A DNA stretch of 59,220 nt from JADJPL01 sp964607915 (GTDB taxonomy: Bacteria; Bacteroidota; Bacteroidia; Chitinophagales; Saprospiraceae), in the NCBI GenBank assembly GCA_964607915.1, contig CAZSMU010000005.1:1-59220 (forward strand). Direction: 5' to 3'. A program made the translations under genes and the position numbers. The notes under the pieces were generated by a model. The model was given only the letters and a program-made list of their open reading frames with translations, was not told where the DNA came from and searched no databases. The first letter of the stretch is position 1, and every line of letters begins with the position of its first letter. Shown here one piece after another: positions 32,382 to 41,415 of the stretch.

Positions 32382-34277
32382 ATGTATAAGAACAGTATCG
32401 GTTTTAGTCTTATCCGCCTTTTTTGGCCTTGCCTGCTGTTTGTTTGGCAGTCGCATACCCAGGTTCATGCGCAGGAGAGCGCGCTCAGCAGTTACCAAAG
32501 GGCGTTAGGCCAAACGGTATTGCTGAAAAACGAGGGAGGCTTGCTTCCCTTCCAGAACCTGGAGCGGTTGCGGGTGGCAGTAGTGGCGGCCGATGGGACG
32601 GATTTCCCCGGATTTGTGGAAACGCTGGGTCAGTACACCGGGATTTCCCTTCTTGCGCTGCCGCAGGAGGACGCGGGTTCCTGGGCTAAAAAGCAGGCCA
32701 GTACCCAGGATGTATTCATCTTTCCGATTCAAGGGGGAATCATACCTTCAGCACAGCAACAAGCCTGGAATGCATTGGCGGGTTCGGCCCGCAGGGTGGC
32801 GGTATTGTTCGATGCCGGGCATCTACTGGACCCATTCCCGGAATTGGGACAAGCGGATGTACTGATTAGTACGTCCGGCGACGGGTACGGCCCCTCACTG
32901 GCTGCACAAGCGCTTTTTGGCGGTACCGCTTTGAGCGGCCGCCTGGATAAACCTCTGGGGCTCAACTTCGGGTCCGGGGCAGGGATGGATTCTCCCCCGG
33001 CTATCCGCCTGGGGTATGCTCCCCCGGAGCTGGTGGGGATGGATGCACAATTATTGCACGACAGCATTTCCGCTATCATCGGGCAGGGGTTGAACGTGGG
33101 GGCCTATCCCGGTGCCCAGGTGCTGGTGGCCCGCGATGGCAAGGTGGTCTATCATACTTGTTTCGGTACCCAGGCGTATCACTCGGAATCCCCGGTGAAA
33201 AAGGAAGACTTGTACGATCTGGCTTCTGTGACTAAAATCAGCTCAGGGCTGCCGGTGCTGATGGAATGGTACGGCCAGGGGAAACTCGACCTCGACGCAC
33301 CCCTGGTGCGCTATCTGCCGGAAGTAAAAGGCAGCAACAAGGCCGATATACCCATGCGGCGGATCCTCACCCATACCGGGCGGCTCATGGCCTGGATTCC
33401 TTTTTGGCGGGGCACTCTCAGAGGTCAGAGTAGGAACCCCTGGCAGAAGCGCTGGAATGGTACTAAAGACAATGACTTTCATTTCAAGCCCCGCACCTTT
33501 CGGGCAGATTCTTCCAGGACCTATCCGGTGTATGTGACCGATGACTTGTGGATGCACCGCAAGTACGAGGATATCGTATATCGCTCCATGTACCGCTCTC
33601 CCCTGAATACCAAACCGGGTTTCGTCTATTCCGATTTCTTTTTCATCATGATGCCCCGGGTGGTGCGCGCACAGACGGGCCTGGATTTTGAAACCTACGT
33701 AAAAGATCACTTTTACCGGCCGCTTGGGGCTACGACGATTACCTTCAACCCCTTGCGCTTCTATCCGGCTGACCAGATCATTCCCACGGAGCGGGACACG
33801 TTTTTTCGCATGAAACAACTGCATGGAACAGTACACGATGAGGGTGCGGCCATGTTGGGAGGGGTTTCCGGCCATGCAGGTCTGTTCGCTTCGGTGAATG
33901 ATCTGGCCAAATTGATGCAGATGTACCTGAATTTTGGGACCTATGGTGGCCGGCGCTTCATAGAGGAGCAGGCCATTAGAGAGTTCATCCGCTGCCAGTA
34001 TTGCGATTCAGAAGGAATACACAGGGGGCTGGGCTTCGACAAGCCGCGGCTTTCGTTTGACCCCAATATAGCGACCTATGCGCCGCAGGCCTCTGCTTCA
34101 AGTTACGGGCATACGGGCTATACTGGGACATACACCTGGATGGACCCCGAAACGCGCCTGCTCGTGATTGTTTGTACCAACCGCGTATATCCTACGCGCA
34201 ACAACTCAAAACTTGGCGACCTTGCTATCCGGCGCAGGGTACACGAGGCCGCGTATTTATCTATGAAGAAAGAGTGA
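32382..34277 (+). CDS. Exported GH3 C-terminal domain / serine beta-lactamase-like hydrolase fusion
   Basis: A 631-residue protein. After a signal peptide (residues 1-31, ending QVHAQ), residues about 32-205 resemble the C-terminal alpha/beta sandwich of family 3 glycosidases (LGQTVLLKNEGGLLPFQ). From about 225 on it is a class C beta-lactamase-like serine hydrolase: SVTK (Ser282, Lys285), YSDFFF as the Y-x-N-like element, and HTGYTGTY in place of KTG. The GH3 catalytic barrel that normally precedes these domains in related Bacteroidota proteins is missing, with no remnant upstream. It may act on peptidoglycan peptides or D-amino esters in the periplasm. PBP1A follows 104 nt downstream. Confidence 0.86.
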   Translation: MYKNSIGFSLIRLFWPCLLFVWQSHTQVHAQESALSSYQRALGQTVLLKNEGGLLPFQNLERLRVAVVAADGTDFPGFVETLGQYTGISLLALPQEDAGSWAKKQASTQDVFIFPIQGGIIPSAQQQAWNALAGSARRVAVLFDAGHLLDPFPELGQADVLISTSGDGYGPSLAAQALFGGTALSGRLDKPLGLNFGSGAGMDSPPAIRLGYAPPELVGMDAQLLHDSISAIIGQGLNVGAYPGAQVLVARDGKVVYHTCFGTQAYHSESPVKKEDLYDLASVTKISSGLPVLMEWYGQGKLDLDAPLVRYLPEVKGSNKADIPMRRILTHTGRLMAWIPFWRGTLRGQSRNPWQKRWNGTKDNDFHFKPRTFRADSSRTYPVYVTDDLWMHRKYEDIVYRSMYRSPLNTKPGFVYSDFFFIMMPRVVRAQTGLDFETYVKDHFYRPLGATTITFNPLRFYPADQIIPTERDTFFRMKQLHGTVHDEGAAMLGGVSGHAGLFASVNDLAKLMQMYLNFGTYGGRRFIEEQAIREFIRCQYCDSEGIHRGLGFDKPRLSFDPNIATYAPQASASSYGHTGYTGTYTWMDPETRLLVIVCTNRVYPTRNNSKLGDLAIRRRVHEAAYLSMKKE

Positions 34278-34381
34278 GCAGACTTTTTGCCCAACCCCGG
34301 TACGTTCTTTTTTAATCAAAATCCGTTTTTCTACTGAAAAACAACTTATCTTAAAGCCGTTTCACGCATTATTGTGAAGGT

Positions 34382-36790
34382 ATGAATGAAAAGATAGAAC
34401 GACTGATTCAGAATATAAAAGCAAGGCTGGGTCCCGCCCTTGAGCGCTGGGAAGCGTTTAGCCAGCGCAAACCTCGGCTCGCCCGTTGGATCCGCTGGAC
34501 GGGAACGGCTTTTTTTGCCGGCCTGGCGGCACTTTTTTTGTTCCGGACTGCGGTGGCGGTCACGGTGCCTTCTGTGCGGCAACTCAAACGCATGCAGACG
34601 CAGGTTGCTTCGGAGGTGTATTCTGCCGATTCGATATTGATCGGCCGTTTTTTCAACGAATACCGCACTGTCGTACGTTACGACGACATTGCGCCCCATG
34701 TGTTCGATGCGCTGGTGGCTACGGAGGACGCCCGTTTCTACCAACACCGCGGGGTTGATTACCGGGCCTGGGGGCGGGTGCTGTTCCGCAGTATCCTGCT
34801 CAGGGATCGCTCGGGGGGCGGGGGCAGTACCATCAGCCAGCAATTGGCCAAGAACCTGTTGCCGCGCAGGGAGTTTCCGCTGTTCTCCCTCGTAATCAAC
34901 AAAATGAGGGAAGTCATTATTGCAGGCCGTCTGGAACGGGCGTTCAGCAAACAGGAGATTCTCACTTCTTACCTGAATACAGTGCCTTTTCCGGAAAATG
35001 TCTTTGGCATAGATGTCGCTGCGCGCCGTTTTTTCAATAAAACGCCCCTTGAGTTGACGATTTCGGAAGGGGCGACCCTCATTGGTTGCCTGCGTGCCAC
35101 GACGTTCTACAACCCTGCCCGGCATCCGGAAAGGGCCCGGCAGCGGCGCAATGTCGTGCTGCAACAAATGGAAAAGCACGGGTACCTGGACGCTGCCAAA
35201 ATGGGCGAGCTGCAGGGGCTGCCCCTACAACTGAACTACAATCCCATCGTACGCAACGAGGGGCAGGCACCCTACTTCCGCGAATTCGTGCGGCAGGAGG
35301 TGGAACGCCTGCTCAAAGATTTGCGCAACCCCGACGGGGAAGCGTACAACCTTTACACCGACGGGCTGAAGATATACACAACCCTCCATATCGGCGTGCA
35401 GAAAAAAGCCGAGGAGGCTGTCCGGGAGCACTTGTCTGATATGCAGGAAAAATTCGATCGCCACTGGCAGGGCTTCACCCCCCCCTGGAACGACGTCTCT
35501 ACGGTAGATCTGGGCATGAAAAATTCCACGCTGTACCAAAAGCTAAAAGCCCAGGGAGCCAGCGATGCAGAAATCGAAGCGGAGTTCAATAAAAAAACGA
35601 AGGTCAAAATTTTCACCTATGACGGCCCTCGGGAAGCTGAAATGACGCTGAAGGAGTATGTGCGCTATCATTTGGGTATTATCCAGGCGGGATTCATGGC
35701 GATGGAGCCCAACTCGGGGCATATCCTCGCCTGGGTGGGCGGGGTAGACCATGAGTTTTTTCAGTACGACCATGTGCGTGCGCGGAGGCAACCCGGCTCG
35801 GTATTCAAGCCGGTAGTCTACACTTGCGCGCTCGTCGAAGGTATAGACCCGTGTGCACAAATCCCGAACCGCCTGGTCATGTACCACGAATACGCAAAAG
35901 GCGATTGGGCAGTAAAAGACTGGCGGCGCGATGACCCGGAGCCACACTTCGAGCCGGACGGCACCGACGAGGACGACTGGCTCCCACAAAATGCCGACGG
36001 TATCTACGGTGGTTCGTACTCACTGGAGGGGGCTCTGACGAATTCCATCAATACCGTCACCGTCAAGTTGATCATGGACATGGGCGTGCGCAAAGTGGTA
36101 GATATGGCCAAGTCCCTGGGCATCAGTAGCAATATCCCTATAGAACCCTCCATTGCGTTGGGCACGGCCGAGTTGCCGCTGTATGAGATGGTGCAGCCCT
36201 TTGCGGTGTTTGCCAGCCGGGGGCGTCGGGTGCGTCCCATTGCGGTGCGCGAGATCAGGAGCCACGAGGGCACTCTCATAGCTGCTTTCAAGCAGGATTC
36301 CCCGCAGCAGGTGTTGACCGAAGAGCAAGCGGGCGTCATGACCCGTATGTTGCAGTCGGTTGCTTCGGCGGGTACGGCCAGCCGTCTGCGCTGGATGTAC
36401 AATGTGGTAGATGTGCCGGTAGCCGGCAAAACCGGCACATCGCAGAACCACGCCGATGGTTGGTTTATCGGCTATACGCCCAAGTTGCTGGCCGGTGCTT
36501 GGGTGGGAGGGGATTCGCCGCTGGTGCGCTTTCGCAACTTCGAAAACGGACAAGGAGCGGCGACGGCCTTACCCGTGTTTGCCCGCTTCATGCGCAAGGT
36601 GCTCGACGACCCCACGTTGGTTCGCTGGCACGGCGGGGAATTTGCCCCCTTAAGCCCTGAAAACGTACAGCGGCTGTCCTGCCCGCTCCGCATCCCCTCC
36701 CCGGAGGAGCTTTTGGCGGACTCTTTGGCGCGCGACAGCCTGCTGATGCTGGAGGGCATGGCCCCTGTACAGGAAGGAGAATTCAATTAA
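34382..36790 (+). CDS. Penicillin-binding protein 1A, bifunctional
   Basis: An 802-residue class A PBP. A cytoplasmic N terminus is followed by one membrane helix (about 41-62). The GT51 glycosyltransferase domain shows VATEDARFYQHRGVD (catalytic Glu115) and GGGGSTISQQLAKNLL. The transpeptidase domain has SVFK (Ser about 474), SIN (about 555) and KTGTSQ (Lys about 683). It polymerises lipid II and cross-links peptidoglycan at the inner membrane. All catalytic motifs are present. The Mo-hydroxylase genes begin 21 nt after the stop, so read-through is likely even though the functions differ. Confidence 0.96.
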   Translation: MNEKIERLIQNIKARLGPALERWEAFSQRKPRLARWIRWTGTAFFAGLAALFLFRTAVAVTVPSVRQLKRMQTQVASEVYSADSILIGRFFNEYRTVVRYDDIAPHVFDALVATEDARFYQHRGVDYRAWGRVLFRSILLRDRSGGGGSTISQQLAKNLLPRREFPLFSLVINKMREVIIAGRLERAFSKQEILTSYLNTVPFPENVFGIDVAARRFFNKTPLELTISEGATLIGCLRATTFYNPARHPERARQRRNVVLQQMEKHGYLDAAKMGELQGLPLQLNYNPIVRNEGQAPYFREFVRQEVERLLKDLRNPDGEAYNLYTDGLKIYTTLHIGVQKKAEEAVREHLSDMQEKFDRHWQGFTPPWNDVSTVDLGMKNSTLYQKLKAQGASDAEIEAEFNKKTKVKIFTYDGPREAEMTLKEYVRYHLGIIQAGFMAMEPNSGHILAWVGGVDHEFFQYDHVRARRQPGSVFKPVVYTCALVEGIDPCAQIPNRLVMYHEYAKGDWAVKDWRRDDPEPHFEPDGTDEDDWLPQNADGIYGGSYSLEGALTNSINTVTVKLIMDMGVRKVVDMAKSLGISSNIPIEPSIALGTAELPLYEMVQPFAVFASRGRRVRPIAVREIRSHEGTLIAAFKQDSPQQVLTEEQAGVMTRMLQSVASAGTASRLRWMYNVVDVPVAGKTGTSQNHADGWFIGYTPKLLAGAWVGGDSPLVRFRNFENGQGAATALPVFARFMRKVLDDPTLVRWHGGEFAPLSPENVQRLSCPLRIPSPEELLADSLARDSLLMLEGMAPVQEGEFN

Positions 36791-36811
36791 TCATAAATCC
36801 AACTCGCAACC

Positions 36812-37276
36812 ATGGCACGTTTTACCCTTAAAGTCAATGGCAAGCGCCAGCAGGTGGACGTCAGCCCGGACACTCCCCTGCTTTGGGTGCTCCGCGACCA
36901 TCTGGACCTCACCGGCACCAAGTACGGCTGCGGCATCGGCCAATGTGGCGCATGTACGGTGCACGTCAATGGAGAAGCGATGCGCTCCTGCGCGTTGCCC
37001 ATAGCTGCCGCCGAAGGCGCCCAGATCACTACGATTGAAGGCCTTTCCAAGGAGGGCGACCACCCTGTTCAACTCGCGTGGCAGGAAATAGACGTACCTC
37101 AGTGCGGGTATTGCCAGGCGGGTCAAATCATGTCGGCCGCCGCGTTGATCAAAAACAACCCTTCGCCGAGCGATGCAGATATTGATGCTGCCATGCAGGG
37201 CAATATCTGCCGTTGCGGAACCTATCCGCGCATTCGCCAGGCTATTCATTCAGCAGCTAAAAAAGCCAGATCGTGA
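36812..37276 (+). CDS. 2Fe-2S subunit of molybdenum hydroxylase (IorA/CoxS-like)
   Basis: A 154-residue small subunit. The N-terminal plant-ferredoxin domain has CGIGQCGACTV with the first three cluster ligands of the set CGxGxCGxC plus a later Cys in MRSCALP. The C-terminal helical domain binds the second cluster through CGYCQAGQIM and CRCGTYPR. It transfers electrons from the Mo-cofactor subunit encoded immediately downstream (TGATG overlap of stop and start). The isoquinoline 1-oxidoreductase type has no FAD subunit, and none is seen here. Confidence 0.94.
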   Translation: MARFTLKVNGKRQQVDVSPDTPLLWVLRDHLDLTGTKYGCGIGQCGACTVHVNGEAMRSCALPIAAAEGAQITTIEGLSKEGDHPVQLAWQEIDVPQCGYCQAGQIMSAAALIKNNPSPSDADIDAAMQGNICRCGTYPRIRQAIHSAAKKARS

Positions 37277-39420
37277 TGAACAACCCGCATAACCAATCTT
37301 TCGATCGTCGCTCTTTTATCAAAGTATCCGCTGTCGCAGGAGGCGGTATACTGGTGGGCGTCAACTGGCTCGCTGAGCAACTGCGGGCTACTGCGGACAG
37401 AGAACTGGTCGAGCCGGTTTCCATGAATGCTTATATCCAGATTGCACCGGATGGGACGATTACCATCGCTTCTCCCAATCCGGAAGTAGGCCAGGGGGTG
37501 AAAACGGCAATGCCCATGATCGTAGCAGAAGAACTGGATGCAGACTGGTCGCGCGTAAGCGTGCGCCAGGCACCCCTGGATACGGTCAACTTCACCCGCC
37601 AGGTGGCAGGGGGGAGCGGTTCTATTAAAGCTGCCTGGATGGGCCTGCGCACAGCAGGTGCTACGGCGCGCCACCTGCTGGTAGAAGCAGCGGCCCGGCG
37701 CTGGGGGGTAGAGGCGGCGAGCTGTACGACGGAAAAAAGCACCGTACTGCACCCGCCTACCGGACGCCGCTTGTCGTATGGCGAACTAGCCACAGAGGCC
37801 GCCGCGCTCAAAGCGCCTAAAGAGGTGCCGCTCAAGGCCAACTCCGCGTTCCGCCTGCTTGGGCAGCGCGTTGCCAACGTGGACAACCAGGATATTTTTA
37901 CCGGGAAAAAACTCTACGGTTCCGACATCGTGCGCGAGGGGATGGCGGTGGCCGTCGTCGCCCGTCCGCCCGCATTCGGCATGAAACTGGAATCCGTGGA
38001 CGATACGGCTGCCAAGGCTGTGCCTGGTGTGCAGCAGGTAATCCGCTTTGGCGATAAAGTTGCTGTGCTTGCCCATACGACCTGGGAAGCTAAAAAGGGG
38101 CGGGATGCGCTCGTGCTCAAGTGGGCTATGGCCAGTGTGCCCGAAAGTACGGCTGCCCAGTTTGCCGACATGCGCAAAGCACTGGACAAAAAAGCAGACA
38201 CCCCCCGCCGCAAGGACGGGGATGCCGAAGAGGCCTTTGCACAGGCTTCTAAAGTCGTGGAAGCGACTTATGAGTGTCCGTTCCTCCCGCACAACGCCAT
38301 GGAACCGCTCAACTTTTTCGCCGACGTGCGCCCCGACAAGGTCCTGCTCATCGGGCCTACCCAGACACCGGAACGCGCCCGCAACGATGTCGCCACTTTG
38401 CTCAAAGTGGACCGCGGCATCGTCCAGGTGGAAATGACGCGGCAGGGCGGGGGTTTTGGACGCCGCCTCAGTGCAGATTACGCAGTAGAGGCAGCGGAAA
38501 TATCCAGCCTGGCCAAAAAACCAGTCAAGGTAATCTGGTTGCGCGAAGACGATATGGGCGGTGGAACCTACCGTCCGGCGTGTGTGTACCGCTACCGCGC
38601 GGCACTGGACGCGCAAGGGAATATCAAGGGCTTCCATATCCGTGGGGCCGGACTGAACGTCGGCAACCCGCTCAGGGAGAATAATTTCCCGGCCGGCGCA
38701 CTGGCGCATTATCTGGCCGATGGCCATAGCCTCGATTCCAAAGTCACGACGGGTCCCTGGAGGGCGCCGGTGCATAATTTCCTGGCTTTTGCCGAGCAAA
38801 GTTTCCTCGACGAAGTGGCTCTGGCAGCGGGCAAAGACCCGGTACAACTGCGCCTGGACCTCCTGGATCAGGCGAAGAATAATCCAGTGGGCAAAATAGA
38901 ATACGATGTGGAGCGCTTCAAAGGCGTCATCCGCCTGGCGGCGGAAAAAGCCAACTGGGGCAAAGCCAAGCCCGGCGTTTTTCAGGGCTTTAGCGCGTAT
39001 TTTTCGTTCAGCACCTACATCGCCCAGGTAGTCGAGGTAGTGATGGAGAATAACTTCCCGAAAATAAGCCGAATCGTTTGCGCCGTGGACTGCGGTATTC
39101 TCATCAACCGGAGCGGTGCCGAGAACCAAATCGTGGGGGGTATCATCGACGGGTTGGGCCATGCGATGTACAGCCAGTTGACCATCAAGGACGGTGCTGC
39201 GGAGCAGACCAACTTTGACCGATACCGCATGATCCGCATGGGCGAGGCACCCGATGCCGAAGTACATTTCGTAGATAGCCAGGAGGCACCGACGGGCCTT
39301 GGCGAGCCCGGTCTGCCCCCGCTGGCGGCTGCGTTTGGCAATGCCGTTTTCCGCGCTACCGGCACGCGCCTGAGGGTGCAGCCGTTTGTTCAGGACGGAC
39401 AGCCGGGGCTACCGGGTTGA
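37276..39420 (+). CDS. Molybdopterin-binding subunit of xanthine dehydrogenase-family hydroxylase (IorB-like)
   Basis: A 714-residue large subunit. The N terminus carries a twin-arginine-type signal (FDRRSFIKVSAVAGGGILVG), so the enzyme is probably exported folded with its cofactor and 2Fe-2S partner. Molybdopterin-binding regions include RQAPLDTVNFTRQVAGGSGS, TRQGGGFGRRL and VDCGILINRSGAENQIVGGI; the ending has GLGEPGLPPLAAAFGNAVF with the conserved active-site Glu (GEPG). The family hydroxylates N-heterocycles or oxidises aldehydes, passing electrons to cytochrome or quinone. The substrate is unknown. No XdhC-like maturation gene is nearby. I use the ATG at 37276; a GTG one codon earlier is possible. 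Confidence 0.93.
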   Translation: MNNPHNQSFDRRSFIKVSAVAGGGILVGVNWLAEQLRATADRELVEPVSMNAYIQIAPDGTITIASPNPEVGQGVKTAMPMIVAEELDADWSRVSVRQAPLDTVNFTRQVAGGSGSIKAAWMGLRTAGATARHLLVEAAARRWGVEAASCTTEKSTVLHPPTGRRLSYGELATEAAALKAPKEVPLKANSAFRLLGQRVANVDNQDIFTGKKLYGSDIVREGMAVAVVARPPAFGMKLESVDDTAAKAVPGVQQVIRFGDKVAVLAHTTWEAKKGRDALVLKWAMASVPESTAAQFADMRKALDKKADTPRRKDGDAEEAFAQASKVVEATYECPFLPHNAMEPLNFFADVRPDKVLLIGPTQTPERARNDVATLLKVDRGIVQVEMTRQGGGFGRRLSADYAVEAAEISSLAKKPVKVIWLREDDMGGGTYRPACVYRYRAALDAQGNIKGFHIRGAGLNVGNPLRENNFPAGALAHYLADGHSLDSKVTTGPWRAPVHNFLAFAEQSFLDEVALAAGKDPVQLRLDLLDQAKNNPVGKIEYDVERFKGVIRLAAEKANWGKAKPGVFQGFSAYFSFSTYIAQVVEVVMENNFPKISRIVCAVDCGILINRSGAENQIVGGIIDGLGHAMYSQLTIKDGAAEQTNFDRYRMIRMGEAPDAEVHFVDSQEAPTGLGEPGLPPLAAAFGNAVFRATGTRLRVQPFVQDGQPGLPG

Positions 39421-39427
39421 TACGACC

Positions 39428-39490
39428 ATAGCACTCCGTCCGGCGAATGGGGTATGAATCCCTTAAGCCATTCGCCGGACGGGACGCTAT
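39428..39490. terminator. Long hairpin between convergent genes
   Basis: CCGTCCGGCGAATGG (39436-39450) pairs perfectly with CCATTCGCCGGACGG (39468-39482), and the stem extends outwards to ATAGC/GCTAT with three mismatches. It spans the end of the IorB-like gene and overlaps the stop of the facing SDR gene. There is no T-run, so termination efficiency is uncertain; it may instead protect 3' ends. Confidence 0.6.
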
Positions 39491-40227
39491 AGCACGAGCC
39501 CACCGTCCACGCTCAGCGTCTCGCCCGTGATGAAAGAGGCTTCATCTGAGGCGAGAAAGAGATAGGCATTGGCGATGTCTTCTGCGACGCCCATGCGGCC
39601 CACCGGGGTGCGCTCTTTGAGTTGGTCGAGGTATTCGGCAGGTATCGTGCCCACCATTTCCGTCTGGATGAATCCGGGAGCTACAGCATTTACCGTCACT
39701 CCTTTTCGTCCGAATTCACGGGCCCACACCTTGGTCATTCCAATTACGCCCGCTTTTGCAGCTACGTAGTTGGTCTGCCCAAAGTTTCCGTATAAGGCTA
39801 CCACGGAGGCGGCGTTCAAGATGCGCCCGTAGCCGCGCTCCAGCATGAACGGGGAAACTGACCGGGTACAATTGAACACACCGGTTAGGTTGACATCAAT
39901 GACTTGTTGCCATTGTGCAGCGCTCATCTTCTTCATGGAGGCATCGCGGGTGATACCGGCATTGTTGACGAGGATATCAATTTGCCCAAAATCGCGAAAA
40001 ACCGCTTCGGCAGCCTCTTGAACAGCCTCGGAGTCGGCGGTATTCACTTTGTAGAACGTACAGCGAGCTCCGTTTGAGGCCCACTCCATGGCCAAGGGGC
40101 GTCCCGCTGCTTCGTTGATATCCCAAATGGCTACTTTGGCCCCCTCCTGGATAAAGCGAAGGGCGGTAGCTTTCCCTATACCATTGGCGCCGCCCGTGAT
40201 AATGGCAACTTTGTTGTGTAGTCTCAT
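39487..40227 (-). CDS. FabG-like short-chain dehydrogenase (3-oxoacyl-ACP/CoA reductase)
   Basis: A 246-residue classical SDR. TGGANGIG binds the NAD(P) phosphate; NNAG is present; Ser in NAASVVALYG with YVAAK gives the catalytic triad; the tail has ITGETLSVDGG. Closest in style to 3-oxoacyl-ACP reductase FabG or acetoacetyl-CoA reductase PhaB. The window has no acyl carrier protein or phaC next to it, so its pathway is undecided. It follows the alpha/beta hydrolase by 73 nt on the same strand. Confidence 0.88.
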   Translation of the reverse strand: MRLHNKVAIITGGANGIGKATALRFIQEGAKVAIWDINEAAGRPLAMEWASNGARCTFYKVNTADSEAVQEAAEAVFRDFGQIDILVNNAGITRDASMKKMSAAQWQQVIDVNLTGVFNCTRSVSPFMLERGYGRILNAASVVALYGNFGQTNYVAAKAGVIGMTKVWAREFGRKGVTVNAVAPGFIQTEMVGTIPAEYLDQLKERTPVGRMGVAEDIANAYLFLASDEASFITGETLSVDGGLVL

Positions 40228-40300
40228 GTGTATTTGTTTTTTAGAGTGTGTTCGGGAGTTTGTACCCTGTCCGGGTACAAAAATAAGTACATTTTGCCCC

Positions 40301-41260
40301 TCAGCGCGCGAGGAGCGGCTTCAGGAAAGTGCGTGCGTCATCGGCCACTTGGTCGGCACATTCCCAAGGTACGAAGTGGCCGCAATTCGGGAGCATCACC
40401 AGTTGGCTGCCCGGTATGCGGGCCTGACCGCTCTCGCCGACTTGCCGGGGAGTGTTCCCCGGGTGTAGTAAGCGATTGGGGATGAGGAGGTCTTGCTCTC
40501 CGAAAAAAATCAAGGTGGGCAAATGGATTTGATTTAAGCTGTCGTACACCGGCTGTTCGAGCATACCCAGGACGCACTTGGGGATCATGCGGCAATAGTA
40601 ATCGTATTCTACGGAGTCTTCGCGCATTTTCAGTCGGTCTTCAAGCATAAACCGGGCATCTTCGGGAAGTTTGTTGCCGTGGAAGTTCACGTTGAAGTTG
40701 GCTTCTATTTGTGCGACCGGGGTCGCTTTTACGATTTGGGGCTGCATGAAAGAGGAAAACCAGACTTTGTTTTCCGGTGTGAACGTTTCAAAGCCGGCAG
40801 GAGCGAGCAGGATCAATGCTTTTGCTATGTCGGGTTCGCGGAGCGCCAGGGTCATCGCCACCTGAGCCCCCATAGAATGCCCGACCAATACCACCTTTTT
40901 CAGCTTGAGGGTACGGATAAACTTCGATACAGTCTCGGCGAAAAACGCCATATCAAAGGTGTAATCGCCCCGGCTCGATTTGCCGTAGTTGGGCAGATCG
41001 AGTGCGATGCAGCGGTAATCGCGTTTTAGTTGCCCCACCAATTTAGCATATACCGGGAGGTAACTGCCCAGGCCATGTACCATGACCAGGGTGTAGGGCC
41101 CCCGTCCTTCATCTATGTAAGCGATTTCTGGTCCGTCGGGTAGTACGACCTTCTGCACCGGGTAAGGATACACCAAAGATTCCATGTAGTGAAACGGTTT
41201 TTGCTGCGCTGTTCCCAGGATGGGGAGCAGGCAGAGCAGGATAAAAAGGGTTCGTCGCAT
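40301..41260 (-). CDS. Exported alpha/beta hydrolase
   Basis: A 319-residue alpha/beta hydrolase with an N-terminal signal peptide (LFILLCLLPILGTAQQ). The oxyanion motif is MVHGLGS, the nucleophile elbow is GHSMG, the acid Asp lies in FFGEQDLLIP and the catalytic His in NCGHFVPWE. The fold resembles the MhpC/epoxide hydrolase-like lipase group. Substrate unknown; being exported, it probably acts on an ester in the periplasm. It lies between the SSS transporter and the FabG-like gene on the same strand, with a palindromic element separating it from the transporter. Confidence 0.9.
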   Translation of the reverse strand: MRRTLFILLCLLPILGTAQQKPFHYMESLVYPYPVQKVVLPDGPEIAYIDEGRGPYTLVMVHGLGSYLPVYAKLVGQLKRDYRCIALDLPNYGKSSRGDYTFDMAFFAETVSKFIRTLKLKKVVLVGHSMGAQVAMTLALREPDIAKALILLAPAGFETFTPENKVWFSSFMQPQIVKATPVAQIEANFNVNFHGNKLPEDARFMLEDRLKMREDSVEYDYYCRMIPKCVLGMLEQPVYDSLNQIHLPTLIFFGEQDLLIPNRLLHPGNTPRQVGESGQARIPGSQLVMLPNCGHFVPWECADQVADDARTFLKPLLAR

Positions 41261-41287
41261 AGACTTTGTTTTATATAAGGCAGGTTA

Positions 41288-41359
41288 ATAGCGAGGGGGA
41301 ATTTTTAAGGAGGTAGAACCTCTCTTTTCCCACCTCGCTGACCCTTTGCTATAAAGACC
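41288..41359. repeat. Dispersed palindromic element copy
   Basis: The left arm is degenerate (ATAGCGAGGGGGAATTTTT); the right arm is good (CCCACCTCGCTGACCCTTTG, then CTATAAAGACC). It lies between the SSS transporter stop (41416, minus strand) and the alpha/beta hydrolase start (41260). Confidence 0.65.
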
Positions 41360-41415
41360 TTTGATTTTCATTTGAATGCATTGAATTGATTCGCTGTGCT
41401 TGCGGAGGTGAAATG

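Noticed and set aside
37786..39267. 493-codon minus-strand frame over the IorB-like gene
   Set aside because: Shadow of a strong Mo-hydroxylase gene on the other strand.
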